Source: Arthrobacter sp. Edens01 (GTDB taxonomy: Bacteria; Actinomycetota; Actinomycetes; Actinomycetales; Micrococcaceae). From it: a stretch of 64,000 bases of DNA. A model generated the notes under the pieces. The model saw only the letters and a list, made by a program, of their open reading frames with translations, was not told the DNA's origin and did no database searches. The stretch covers positions 141,664 through 205,663 of the forward strand of contig NZ_LKIU01000005.1 of the NCBI RefSeq assembly GCF_001307035.1, in the 5' to 3' direction. Each line of letters begins with the position of its first letter. Position 1 is the first letter of the stretch. Position numbers and translations under genes: made by a program. Positions 1-8,377 of the stretch are shown piece by piece.

Positions 1-412
1 CCACCTTGTAGGCAGAAACGCCTGCCAGGTCACGGTCTTCGAACCTCCATTCTCCGGACTGCGGAGTATCGAAGCCCGTGAGGAGATTGAACAGCGTGGT
101 CTTGCCGGCACCGTTCGGGCCGATGAGCGCTGTGATCTTGTTGCGCGGGATCTCCACATGCTCGACGTCGACGGCGTTGATTCCGCCGTAGGTGCGCGTC
201 ACATTGGAGGCGATCAGGATTGGATCCCGTTTCCTGCAGCCGGGAGCAGCCGTATCTGCTGCAATCGGCCGGTCGTCGGTCATGTACTTGTTCGCGGCCC
301 AGCTCTCTTCGTGGCTGGAAGGAACGCTCTCAACAGCTGTTTCCGGTGCCGGTTCAGCAGCGTGGGCTCCGGGCCGGCGCCCCGGCTGCGGGCTTTGTGC
401 TTGATGGCTCAT
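1..412 (-). CDS. livG: Branched-chain amino acid ABC transporter ATP-binding protein, partial (C-terminus off the left edge)
   Basis: ATPase subunit of a LIV/HAAT-type importer; in the family it hydrolyses ATP in the cytoplasm to drive uptake through LivH and LivM. About 137 residues are visible before the frame leaves the window. The Walker A motif GPNGAGKTT lies near residues 98-106 and is followed by LTGFDTPQSGEW, the typical start of a LivG nucleotide-binding domain. The ABC fold begins near residue 64 (ILIASNVTRTYGG), so there is a polar N-terminal extension of about 60 residues that ordinary LivG lacks. An internal Met at residue 44 is an alternative start. The chosen ATG overlaps the livM stop by 4 bases (ATGA), showing translational coupling in a livH-livM-livG operon. 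The family call is secure; substrate preference is not visible. Confidence 0.93.
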   Translation of the reverse strand, partial: MSHQAQSPQPGRRPGAHAAEPAPETAVESVPSSHEESWAANKYMTDDRPIAADTAAPGCRKRDPILIASNVTRTYGGINAVDVEHVEIPRNKITALIGPNGAGKTTLFNLLTGFDTPQSGEWRFEDRDLAGVSAYKV

Positions 413-1389
413 GCGAATGACAGCTCCTTCTTATTGCCCAGCACGCCCTGCGGCCGGAAGATCATCAGCAGCATCAGTGCCACACCAACAAGGATGTAGC
501 GCAGCTGCCCGGCCTGGGTAGTGTTCAGGAACGTGATGGCTCCGGATTCAATGGCCCCGTAGAGCAGGCCCTGGGTCAGGGAGAGAACTGCCCAGAAGAT
601 CATGGCGCCGATCACCGGGCCAAGCACAGTGGACATACCGCCCAGCAGCAGCGCCGTGTACAGGAAGAACGTCAGCTCGGTGCCGTAGTTGGCCGGCTGC
701 ACCGCTCCGCGGGGGAGGGTGAAGATGATGCCGGCCAGCGAACCAAGCATGCCGCCGATGATCAGTGCCTGCATCTTGTAGGCATAGACGTTCTTGCCGA
801 GGGACCGCACCGCGTTCTCATCCTCGCGGATGCCCTTGACCACACGGCCCCAGGGGCTGCGGACCAGCAGCCAGATGACCACACAGGCCAGCGCGACGAC
901 GGTCCACGCGACCACGCGGATCCACAGGTCGCGTTCGTTAAGGCTAAACGGGCCCAGATTGTAGACCCCGGGTGCGAACGGGTTGAGCGAATAGAACCCG
1001 CCTTCGAAGGCAGCCAGGCCGTTTGCTGAACCGGTTACCTCGGTGAGGCCGTTGGTGGTGACGATGTACCGGACGATTTCCGCCGCGGCGATCGTGACGA
1101 TTGCCAGGTAGTCCGCCCTGAGGCGGAGGGTTGGCAGCCCGAGAATCACAGCGAAGGCCACGGAGGCGAGCATTGCAATCAGCAGCGCCACCGGCAGCGG
1201 AGCGTTGAAGCTCAGCGTAGGTATGGCGAAGCCGTAGGCTCCGATCGCCATGAAGCCGGCCTGGCCGAAGTTCAACAGGCCGGTGTAGCCGAAGTGCACG
1301 GCGAGCCCGAGGGCTGCCAGTGCATAGGCCGCAGTAGTGGGTGTGAAGAATTCGTTGACTGCACCCAGCAGGATGTTTCCAAAGTCCAT
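409..1389 (-). CDS. livM: Branched-chain amino acid ABC transporter permease LivM
   Basis: Second membrane permease of the LIV/HAAT importer, 326 residues, the usual length. Hydrophobic segments run through the chain. Family motifs visible are GLLNFGQAGFMAIGAYG near residues 37-53 and the EAA-like loop around GIREDENAVRSLGKN, which contacts the ATPase. The C-terminus FRPQGVLGNKK is typical of LivM. ATG start. The gene lies 10 bases downstream of livH and overlaps livG by 4 bases, so the three are one operon. The substrate-binding protein is not in the window. Confidence 0.95.
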   Translation of the reverse strand: MDFGNILLGAVNEFFTPTTAAYALAALGLAVHFGYTGLLNFGQAGFMAIGAYGFAIPTLSFNAPLPVALLIAMLASVAFAVILGLPTLRLRADYLAIVTIAAAEIVRYIVTTNGLTEVTGSANGLAAFEGGFYSLNPFAPGVYNLGPFSLNERDLWIRVVAWTVVALACVVIWLLVRSPWGRVVKGIREDENAVRSLGKNVYAYKMQALIIGGMLGSLAGIIFTLPRGAVQPANYGTELTFFLYTALLLGGMSTVLGPVIGAMIFWAVLSLTQGLLYGAIESGAITFLNTTQAGQLRYILVGVALMLLMIFRPQGVLGNKKELSFA

Positions 1390-1399
1390 GTCGAGGCCC

Positions 1400-2785
1400 C
1401 TAACCTATGCGCTCTCGGCGGCCGAGGATACCCTGCGGCCGAACCAGGAGGACGAGAATCATGATGAGCAGCGCGCCGACGTACTTCAGGTCCGCCTCGA
1501 GCCAGAGCGTGGAGATTTCCACGAAGAGTCCCACAATGATTGAGCCGATCAAGGCACCGAAGACCGTGCCGAGTCCGCCCAGGGTCACGGAGGCGAAGAT
1601 CAGCAGGAGAATCTGCTGGCCCATGTTGAAGGAGACACCCGGCCTGTAGTACGCCCACAGGATGCCGCCCAGGGCGGCCAGTGCGCCGCCAGCCATCCAG
1701 ACAATGCGGATCACGCGGTCGACATCGATGCCCGAGGCCGCTGCCAGCGGCGGATTGTCCGCGACTGCGCGGGTGGCCTTGCCGATCCGGGTCCGCAGCA
1801 GGAGGGCAGCCACGATCAGGATGACGACCAGCGAAACTGCCAGGGATACCAGGTTGTTCCGCGAGATCGAGATAGGTCCCAGCTCCAGCATGGGACTCTG
1901 CGAGTTAGGGAGCTGCTGCGTTGCCCCGCCGAAGAAGAAGAGGATGGTGTAGCGGAGGGCAAGTGCCAGGCCGATGCTCACGATCATCATGGGGACCAGT
2001 CCGGTTCCACGCATCCGCAGCGGTTTCCAAAGCCCCGCGTCCTGCACATAGCCAAGGCCGGCGCCGCCGACCACCGCCAGTATCAGTGCCAGCCACAGGG
2101 GCAGGCCCAGCGAGGCGAAACCAAAGGCCAGCACGGCTCCGAAGGTGACCATCTCACCGTGGGCGAAGTTGGTCAGCCCCGTGGTGCCGAAGATCAGGGA
2201 AAGCCCGACGGCGCTGAGCGCCAGCAGCAGCCCGAAGCTCAGGCCTGCAACGGCACGTTCGATGAGCTTGGTGCCGAAGCTGTCCCCCTGGAGCACAATG
2301 CCTTCACCCAGGAGAAAGAGAGTGGTGATGTTCGAGGTTCCGGCGAAAGTCACGGTGCGCGGGTTCTGCTGGCCCTCGGCCAGGGCTACGCCTTCGGGCA
2401 GGGAGGACTCATCCAGCTCAACCTCATAAGCGCCCTGCTCGGGAACTCCGATGGACCAGGATCCGTTCTCGGCGGTTTCCGTTTCGGCTTCGTAGCCGTT
2501 GGCGCTCGCCTTGATTCTCACGCCCGAAACCGGGGAGCCGGCGTTCCGCAGGACGCCGCTGATTCGGTCCTGGTACTCCGCGCCGTCGGTCACTTCGCCC
2601 TCTCCTGCACTGCCGGAGTCCTGCGCTGTTGCTTCGGTACTGCTCTCCGGTGCCGGGGATTCCGACGCCGGGGGTGGAGCTGTCGTTGCATGCACGGCTG
2701 GGGCGGCAAGCAGCAGGCCGGCAAATATGCCAGCCACCGCCACGAGCATCCCCATATACCGGGCGAGTGCCGATATTCTTCCCAA
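1400..2785 (-). CDS. livH: Branched-chain amino acid ABC transporter permease LivH with an N-terminal exported regulatory-like domain
   Basis: LivH-type permease, 461 residues, whereas classic LivH has about 300. Residues 1-33 form a signal-peptide-like helix (MLVAVAGIFAGLLLAAP). A Ser/Pro/Glu-rich linker follows to about residue 70. Residues about 72-155 resemble a small beta-sandwich of the carboxypeptidase-regulatory or CNA-B kind (RISGVLRNAGSPVSGVRIKA, GSWSIGVPEQGAYEVEL). The permease proper starts near residue 170 and carries GTTGLTNFAHGEMVTFGA and the C-terminal LVRPQGILGRRERIG. The TTG start is preceded by GGAGGT eight bases upstream (complement of 2794-2799). The extra domain should lie outside the membrane, where it could meet the substrate-binding protein; that is inference. 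First gene of the liv operon. Confidence 0.9.
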   Translation of the reverse strand: MGRISALARYMGMLVAVAGIFAGLLLAAPAVHATTAPPPASESPAPESSTEATAQDSGSAGEGEVTDGAEYQDRISGVLRNAGSPVSGVRIKASANGYEAETETAENGSWSIGVPEQGAYEVELDESSLPEGVALAEGQQNPRTVTFAGTSNITTLFLLGEGIVLQGDSFGTKLIERAVAGLSFGLLLALSAVGLSLIFGTTGLTNFAHGEMVTFGAVLAFGFASLGLPLWLALILAVVGGAGLGYVQDAGLWKPLRMRGTGLVPMMIVSIGLALALRYTILFFFGGATQQLPNSQSPMLELGPISISRNNLVSLAVSLVVILIVAALLLRTRIGKATRAVADNPPLAAASGIDVDRVIRIVWMAGGALAALGGILWAYYRPGVSFNMGQQILLLIFASVTLGGLGTVFGALIGSIIVGLFVEISTLWLEADLKYVGALLIMILVLLVRPQGILGRRERIG

Positions 2786-3105
2786 AGTGAATTACCTCCG
2801 CCGGGGGTATATATGCGCCGGGTGTCGGCGCATTTTATATGTGACCTTGTGATGTCCGTCACGAATGGTGATCATGCTACCCGGCGTTTGTTTCGGTGGG
2901 GTGACACAATGTGCGAGGTTGTGTCGCGATCAGGTAACGACTCCGCCGGGTGCTTCATTATGGAAGTCCGGAGGCGGATTTGGGCCCCCTGGGTACCAAA
3001 CCGTTACCAAACCCATGGGCCCGAGCGGAATCATCCGCCCCGCCCGAACGTTCCCATTGGTAGGCTGAACTTTAAACCAAGCCCCCCAAGACGGAGGACA
3101 CTTTC
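2786..3105. promoter_or_regulatory. Divergent intergenic region between the liv operon and the Bax-inhibitor-like gene
   Basis: A 320-base gap without a gene. For the minus strand, a TATAAA -10-like hexamer (complement of 2834-2839) lies about 45 bases before the liv ribosome binding site. In the middle is a perfect 7-base inverted repeat, GACACAA (2903-2909) and TTGTGTC (2919-2925), with a 9-base spacer, the size of a dimeric repressor site. A 9-base direct repeat TACCAAACC occurs at 2994-3002 and 3005-3013, an 11-base period. I could not assign a clear plus-strand promoter for the gene at 3106. Confidence 0.5.
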
Positions 3106-3954
3106 ATGGCACTAGGCGGCAACCCGGTTTTCAACGGAAAGAATTTCCGTTCCCAGACCCGCGGCGGAGCGCCCACCGTTCCTGCAGGCGGCCCCTTTGC
3201 GGGTCAGGATCCAATGAGCCCGCAGGATCTGCAGAACCTCTACTCAGCACCGGCGGCCGGCCCGCGCGAGACCGGACGGATGACGTATGACGACGTCATC
3301 ATGAAGACCCTTGGCTGCCTGGCAGTTGTCCTCCTCGGTGCTGCGATCCCCGTGTTCGTGCTTCCCGGCGCGGCCGGCCTGCTCATGATCGTGGGCGCGC
3401 TCGGCGGCTTCGTCCTGGGCCTCGTCAACTCGTTCAAGCGCGAGCCGGTTCCGGCGCTCATCCTGGGATACGCGGTGCTCGAAGGCATGTTCCTCGGCGC
3501 ACTGACCCAGATCCTGGATGCGCTGTACCCGGGCATCGGCCTGCAGGCCGTAGTGGGCACGCTCTCTGTGTTCGCCGTGACCCTGCTCCTGTTCAAGAGC
3601 GGCAAGGTACGTGCCACGCCGAAGGCGATGCGCTTCTTCATGATCGCCCTGATCGGCTACGCGGTCTTTTCCCTGGTGAACGTGGGCCTCATGCTCTTCG
3701 GTGTCGTTGACGATCCGTGGGGCGTGCGGGGCTTCCAAATCGCCGGTATCCCGCTGGGCGTCATCATTGGCCTCCTGGCAGTCGGCCTCGCGGCCTTCTC
3801 CCTGATCATGGACTTCACCTCCATCGAGCAGGGCGTCAAGGCCGGTGCGCCGCAGCGTTACTCCTGGACTGCAGCCTTCGGCCTGACCGTAACGCTGGTC
3901 TGGCTCTACGTGGAAATCATCCGTATCCTCGCCATCCTGCGCGGCGACGACTAG
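3106..3954 (+). CDS. Bax inhibitor-1/YccA family membrane protein
   Basis: A 282-residue polytopic membrane protein of the Bax inhibitor-1/YccA family. The family includes calcium-leak channels in other organisms; the role in actinobacteria is not established. The first 60 or so residues are polar (MALGGNPVFNGKNFRS), and seven hydrophobic segments follow from about residue 70 to 278. The conserved C-terminal stretch around FTSIEQGVKAGAP and LTVTLVWLYVEIIRILAIL is typical. The ATG is preceded by GGAGGA. Transcribed alone, with a strong terminator 37 bases after the stop. The family call is firm, the function is not. Confidence 0.9.
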   Translation: MALGGNPVFNGKNFRSQTRGGAPTVPAGGPFAGQDPMSPQDLQNLYSAPAAGPRETGRMTYDDVIMKTLGCLAVVLLGAAIPVFVLPGAAGLLMIVGALGGFVLGLVNSFKREPVPALILGYAVLEGMFLGALTQILDALYPGIGLQAVVGTLSVFAVTLLLFKSGKVRATPKAMRFFMIALIGYAVFSLVNVGLMLFGVVDDPWGVRGFQIAGIPLGVIIGLLAVGLAAFSLIMDFTSIEQGVKAGAPQRYSWTAAFGLTVTLVWLYVEIIRILAILRGDD

Positions 3955-3990
3955 GGACAAAACGGCATGGGCCCCGGGCCCGTAGCCACA

Positions 3991-4031
3991 GGCGGGACCG
4001 CAGCTGCGAAGCTGCGGTCCCGCCGTTCTTT
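3991..4031 (+). terminator. Rho-independent terminator after the Bax-inhibitor-like gene
   Basis: Perfect 14-base stem (3991-4004 with 4011-4024), a 6-base loop TGCGAA, then GTTCTTT. Confidence 0.9.
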
Positions 4032-4100
4032 AAGCCGTGCCCCCTTATGCCATTCACGGACCACCCGTAGCATCGTGCTTTCACAGATCTAGGGGGAATT

Positions 4101-4820
4101 GTGACCGAGGTACATCCCGAGCCAGCTGCCGTCTTCCAGGACCTTTTACTGGGCGCGGAGGAACTGCAGCCGTATTTGTCCGAGCTGGCCGTAGTGGCGG
4201 TCACCCTCCTTGGCGCGAGCCAGGTGCTGGGCTGTTCGATCCTCATTGACCGTCCCAGGCGGACCCGTGCCGAGGCCCACAGTGATGCCCGCACTGCCCG
4301 AATGGCAAAGGCTGTCTTCGCCCCGGAGGGACCCGGTGCCGTTGGCCTCTCCGGCGGAGAATCCGTGGTGGTAACGGATGCCTGGAACGAGCGGCGCTGG
4401 CATGGTTTCCCGGGCGCCGCCGCAGCGGAAGGTATCCGGTCCCTTGCGTCCGTGCCGCTGAGCCTGGAGGGGACGGCACGCGGAGCGCTGTGCGCCTTCT
4501 CGCCAAGGCCGCATCTGTTCCAGCCCCGGGTACTGCGGCTGGTGGAGCGGACAGCGGCGGAAGCGTCCCGCACGCTGCGCCTGGCCCTTCGGATAGACAA
4601 CCACATGAACCGGGCACACAACCTGCAGGCGGCACTTGAATCCCGGACAGTGGTGGACATAGCGGTGGGGATCATCATGGCGCAGAACAGCTGCAGCCAG
4701 GAGGCGGCCGTAGAGATCCTCCGCAGTGTCTCCAACACGCGGAACATCAAGATCCGGACGGTCGCAGCCGGAGTGGTAGCCGCGGTCAGCGACCGGGTCA
4801 GTACACACTTCGAGGAATGA
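4101..4820 (+). CDS. GAF and ANTAR domain-containing RNA-binding regulator
   Basis: A 239-residue protein with a GAF sensor domain (about residues 20-150) and a C-terminal ANTAR domain (about 165-230). ANTAR hallmarks are LQAALESRTVVDIAVGIIMA followed by AVEILRSVSNTRNIKIRTVA. In this family ANTAR dimers bind paired RNA hairpins and act as antiterminators; many actinobacterial GAF-ANTAR proteins are stress or nutrient regulators. GTG start with AGGGGGA seven bases upstream. A TAGCAT box near 4069 could be the -10 of its promoter. Transcribed alone; the signal bound by the GAF domain and the RNA targets cannot be read from the sequence. Confidence 0.9.
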   Translation: MTEVHPEPAAVFQDLLLGAEELQPYLSELAVVAVTLLGASQVLGCSILIDRPRRTRAEAHSDARTARMAKAVFAPEGPGAVGLSGGESVVVTDAWNERRWHGFPGAAAAEGIRSLASVPLSLEGTARGALCAFSPRPHLFQPRVLRLVERTAAEASRTLRLALRIDNHMNRAHNLQAALESRTVVDIAVGIIMAQNSCSQEAAVEILRSVSNTRNIKIRTVAAGVVAAVSDRVSTHFEE

Positions 4821-4855
4821 CAGCGGCGGCCGCCCAGCCGGAGGCATCCCGGGTC

Positions 4856-4861
4856 TACGCT
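4856..4861 (+). promoter_or_regulatory. Leaderless -10 box for the aldose 1-epimerase gene
   Basis: TACGCT ends exactly six bases before the ATG at 4868, so transcription would start at or beside the A of ATG. No better ribosome binding site exists than the weak TAGAGG. Confidence 0.6.
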
Positions 4862-4867
4862 TAGAGG

Positions 4868-5794
4868 ATGACTTCTGGGACCAAGGACGCGGCCATGCCG
4901 GCAACCGGGCGGCAATACCGCCTCTCACGTGGGAACTCTTCCGCCGTCATCGCTTCGCTGGGTGGAGCCCTGCGCAGCTACACGGTGGGCGGGACCGAAC
5001 TCGTTGAGACCTACCCTGACAGCAGTATCCCGCCGTCGGCTTCGGGCATTCTGCTGGCACCGTGGGCAAACCGGATTGCCGGCGGGCAGTGGACCCTGGA
5101 CGGCACCAAACAGCAGCTCGATATCACCGAGCCCCAGCTAGGCAATGCCATCCACGGGCTGCTGAGGAACACCGGGTATACCGCGCGGGAAAGCTCTGCG
5201 GCCTCGGTAACCCTGGCAGCGGAGATTTTTCCGCAGCACGGCTATCCCTTCCACCTTGTGCACGAGGTCCGTTACAGCCTGGACAATGACGGCGGACTGC
5301 GGGTGCGCCAGGAACTGGCCAACCTCTCCGCCCGAAGGGCACCCTTCGCGCTCGGAGCACACCCGTTCCTTCGCCTCGGCGAGGTGCCCAGCGAGGACCT
5401 GGTCCTCCGGGTCGACGCCGCGGAGAAGCTGACTACGGATGGGGCAATGATTCCGAACGGACGCGTGCCCGCTGAAGGCGCTGACGACCTGAGTTCCGGG
5501 AAACGGGTGGGCGGACTGGACCTGGATGCAGCCTTTACCGGCCTCACTGTGCGGGACGGTGCCTACCGGCACGTCCTCACGGCGGCAGACGGCCGCAGCG
5601 TGCAGCTTTGGGCGGAGCCCGGCTTCGAATATGTGCACGTCTTCGTCACTGACAAGTTCCCCGGCCGGAGCTGTGCCGTGGCCCTTGAACCCATGACCGC
5701 GCCGGCGGACTGCTTCAATTCAGGGGAAGGGCTTCGCTGGCTCGAACCGGGCGGGAAGTTCGGCGCCGAATGGGGCATCCTCGCGGACCTCTAA
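4868..5794 (+). CDS. Aldose 1-epimerase family protein (mutarotase)
   Basis: A 308-residue galactose-mutarotase-like protein, expected to interconvert the alpha and beta anomers of an aldose in the cytoplasm. The family's catalytic pieces are visible: a histidine in NAIHGLLRN (near residue 95), a histidine in ALGAHPFLRL (near 163) and a glutamate in VALEPMTAPADCFN (near 279). LAPWANRIAGGQW is the substrate-binding stretch. The start is set by a TACGCT box six bases upstream. The ATG at residue 12 is a possible alternative. Exact sugar unknown; the protein could also belong to the hexose-6-phosphate epimerase branch. Confidence 0.9.
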   Translation: MTSGTKDAAMPATGRQYRLSRGNSSAVIASLGGALRSYTVGGTELVETYPDSSIPPSASGILLAPWANRIAGGQWTLDGTKQQLDITEPQLGNAIHGLLRNTGYTARESSAASVTLAAEIFPQHGYPFHLVHEVRYSLDNDGGLRVRQELANLSARRAPFALGAHPFLRLGEVPSEDLVLRVDAAEKLTTDGAMIPNGRVPAEGADDLSSGKRVGGLDLDAAFTGLTVRDGAYRHVLTAADGRSVQLWAEPGFEYVHVFVTDKFPGRSCAVALEPMTAPADCFNSGEGLRWLEPGGKFGAEWGILADL

Positions 5795-5867
5795 TGTCCT
5801 TGGCCGGCAGGTTACCGAGCGGCGTAAAGGTCAGGGAACGACCAGCAGAATATGGAAAGATGAGGCC

Positions 5868-7136
5868 ATGAGACCACATGCCCGTAAGGTCGCCGCGCCC
5901 AAAGCGATGCAGGCAGCTGCGGTACGATCCAGCCGGGCCGGCGATGACGTTCCCTATGCCCTGAGGGTGAGCGCCTCCTGGGCCTGGCGGCTGGGAATCG
6001 TCCTGGTGGTCGGCGGCGGACTGGTGTGGCTGCTGGGACACTTCTCCCTGCTGATCATTCCGCTGATGGTCGCTGCCCTGCTGGCCGGGCTGCTCGCTCC
6101 GGTCAGCTCCTGGCTCCGCCGGAACAAGGTGCCGTCCGGACTGGCCGTCGCCGTCACAATCGTCTCTTTCCTCGGCCTGATTGTCGCTGCACTGACCCTG
6201 GTCGGCAGACAGCTTGCACTGGGCTTCCGCGACCTGTGGGACGAGGTCATCAGCGGCTTCGACCAGGTCCAGGGCTGGCTGGCTGACGGCCCGCTCCGGG
6301 TGACCTCCACCCAGATCGACAGCCTCCTCAACGAAGCCACCTCCGCGCTTCAGAACAATTCCGCCAGCATCCTCTCCGGCGCAGTCAGCGTTGGCACCAG
6401 CGCCGGGCATTTCGCCGCGGGCGTCCTGCTGGCACTGTTCGCCCTGGTCTTTTTCCTGCTCGATGGGCGCAGGATCTGGCGCTTCACCGTAGGGCTGATG
6501 CCCCAGCGTGCCCGGGCCGCAGCCTTTGGCGCCGGCATCCGCGGCTGGGAGTCCATGACCAACTACGTCCGGGTGCAGCTGGTGGTGGCCTTCATCGACG
6601 CCGTCGGTATCGGCGGCGGCGCTGCGATCATCGGTGTGCCGCTGGCCCTGCCGCTCTCCGTCCTGGTGTTCCTGGGCTCCTTCATTCCGCTCATTGGCGC
6701 CTTTGTCACGGGCGGGATCGCGGTGCTGCTGGCGCTTGTCGCCAACGGCTGGATCAACGCCGTCGTCATGCTCGGAATCGTCCTGGCGGTCCAGCAGATC
6801 GAATCCCACATTCTCCAGCCCCTCATCATGGGCAAGGCCGTCTCCCTGCATCCACTCGCGGTGATCCTGGGCGTCACCGGCGGCACCCTGGTGGCAGGTA
6901 TTGCCGGGGCACTGTTCGCTGTTCCGCTGATGGCAATCCTGAACGCGACCGTCCGGTATATAGCCGGAAGGAAATGGGAACAGGACCCGATGCTCAGCCG
7001 GGACAGCGAGTTCGGTCCGCCGGGCGCCCCGCCGCCGGACCCGGATGACGGGGACGATGCCGAAGACCTTGAAACCATCCGTACGGGCGCAGGCCCGGAC
7101 GGCGACACCGACACCACAGAAGAGAACCTACGTTGA
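5868..7136 (+). CDS. AI-2E family transporter (PerM/TqsA-like)
   Basis: A 422-residue membrane protein of the AI-2E exporter/PerM family, with about eight membrane segments between residues 40 and 350. The family is named for autoinducer-2 export by E. coli TqsA, but most members have other or unknown substrates (some are sodium/proton antiporters). The diagnostic C-terminal block includes FIPLIGAFVTGGIAVLLAL and QQIESHILQPLIMGKAVSLH. The cytoplasmic tail from residue 365 is acidic and proline-rich. ATG start with GATGAGG upstream. The last codons overlap the TTG start of ilvA by 4 bases, so the two genes are co-translated. Confidence 0.9.
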   Translation: MRPHARKVAAPKAMQAAAVRSSRAGDDVPYALRVSASWAWRLGIVLVVGGGLVWLLGHFSLLIIPLMVAALLAGLLAPVSSWLRRNKVPSGLAVAVTIVSFLGLIVAALTLVGRQLALGFRDLWDEVISGFDQVQGWLADGPLRVTSTQIDSLLNEATSALQNNSASILSGAVSVGTSAGHFAAGVLLALFALVFFLLDGRRIWRFTVGLMPQRARAAAFGAGIRGWESMTNYVRVQLVVAFIDAVGIGGGAAIIGVPLALPLSVLVFLGSFIPLIGAFVTGGIAVLLALVANGWINAVVMLGIVLAVQQIESHILQPLIMGKAVSLHPLAVILGVTGGTLVAGIAGALFAVPLMAILNATVRYIAGRKWEQDPMLSRDSEFGPPGAPPPDPDDGDDAEDLETIRTGAGPDGDTDTTEENLR

Positions 7137-8374
7137 CCGATCTGCCCCACCTGCCAGTAACCCTTGACGACATCCAGGCAGCTGCGAAGCTGCTGGACGG
7201 GGTAATTGCACACACTCCCATTGAGCAGTCCAGGGCACTGGGCCGGCTCACCGGGTCCAACGTCTACCTCAAGTGCGAGAACCTGCAGCGGGCCGGTTCC
7301 TTCAAGGTCCGGGGCGCCTACGTGCGGATGGCCAAACTGAGCGAGGAGCAGAAGGCCCGCGGCGTAGTGGCGGCTTCGGCTGGAAACCATGCCCAGGGCG
7401 TGGCCGTCGCGGCTGCCCGGCTGGGAATCAAGGCCCGGATCTTCATGCCCCTGGGTGTGGCACTGCCCAAGCTGGCCGCCACCCAGGGCCACGGCGCGGA
7501 AGTGGTTCTCCACGGCCACAACGTGGATGAGGCCCTGGCGGAGGCGCAGCGCTTCGCGGATGAAACCGGTGCCGTCTTTGTCCACCCCTTTGACAATGTG
7601 GACATCGTCGCCGGGCAGGGAACGCTTGGCCTGGAACTGCTGGACCAGATCCCGGAGCTGGACACCGTGCTGATGGGCGTGGGCGGGGGAGGCCTGCTCG
7701 CCGGCGTCGCCGTCGCCATCAAGGAACGTGCCAGGGAGCTGGGCCGGGAAGTGCGCATCATTGGCGTCCAGGCCGAGAACGCCGCAGCCTACCCGCCCTC
7801 CCTTGCTGCTGACGCCCTGGTGCCGCTGAGCAAGGTCTCCACGATTGCTGACGGCATTGCCGTCGGCCGGCCGGGCCAGCTGCCGTTCTCCATCATCAAG
7901 GAACTGGTGGACGACGTTGTCACGGTCAGCGAAGACTCGCTGGCACGGGCACTGATTTTCCTGCTGGAACGGGCCAAGCTTGTGGTCGAACCCGCCGGTG
8001 CGGTGGGCGTGGCGGCACTGCTGGACGGGAAAATCGAGAACCCGGGCAACACTGCAGTGATCCTCTCGGGCGGAAACATCGACCCGATGCTTATGCTGAA
8101 GGTAATCCAGCGCGGCCTCGCAGCCGCAGGGCGCTACCTGGTAGTGCGGATGCTGCTGGATGACCGTCCGGGCTCGCTGGCCACGATTTCGCGGATCATC
8201 GCCGAATCGGATGCCAACGTCACCGGGGTGGACCACACCAGGGTTGGAGGATCGATCAGCATGGGAGATGTTGCCATCACCATCAACATGGAGACCAAGG
8301 GGCACGATCACTGTGAAAAGGTGCTGCAGAACCTCCGTGCCGAAGGCTTCCACCCCGTAGTCCTGCACGGATAA
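7133..8374 (+). CDS. ilvA: Threonine ammonia-lyase with C-terminal ACT domain
   Basis: A PLP enzyme of 413 residues that deaminates threonine to 2-oxobutanoate and ammonia, the first step to isoleucine. The Schiff-base lysine lies in SFKVRGAY (K58), the glycine-rich phosphate loop in GVGGGGLLAG (near 180-190), and SAGNHAQG follows the family pattern. Residues about 335-405 form a single ACT domain (VRMLLDDRPGSLATISRIIA). The roughly 400-residue form with one ACT domain is common in actinobacteria and has been called catabolic or anabolic in different species. TTG start, overlapping the stop of the preceding gene. The rhomboid gene follows 3 bases later. Confidence 0.93.
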   Translation: MTDLPHLPVTLDDIQAAAKLLDGVIAHTPIEQSRALGRLTGSNVYLKCENLQRAGSFKVRGAYVRMAKLSEEQKARGVVAASAGNHAQGVAVAAARLGIKARIFMPLGVALPKLAATQGHGAEVVLHGHNVDEALAEAQRFADETGAVFVHPFDNVDIVAGQGTLGLELLDQIPELDTVLMGVGGGGLLAGVAVAIKERARELGREVRIIGVQAENAAAYPPSLAADALVPLSKVSTIADGIAVGRPGQLPFSIIKELVDDVVTVSEDSLARALIFLLERAKLVVEPAGAVGVAALLDGKIENPGNTAVILSGGNIDPMLMLKVIQRGLAAAGRYLVVRMLLDDRPGSLATISRIIAESDANVTGVDHTRVGGSISMGDVAITINMETKGHDHCEKVLQNLRAEGFHPVVLHG

Positions 8375-8377
8375 GCC

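Noticed and set aside
2159-3115. A 318-codon plus-strand frame antisense to livH and running through the intergenic gap
   Set aside because: No motif and no ribosome binding site; it covers the liv promoter region and conflicts with a secure gene.
5812-5827. TTAC-N8-GTAA upstream of the AI-2E family gene
   Set aside because: Only four bases of each arm match and the spacer is two bases longer than in the trhA and whiB2 sites, so I do not count it as another copy.
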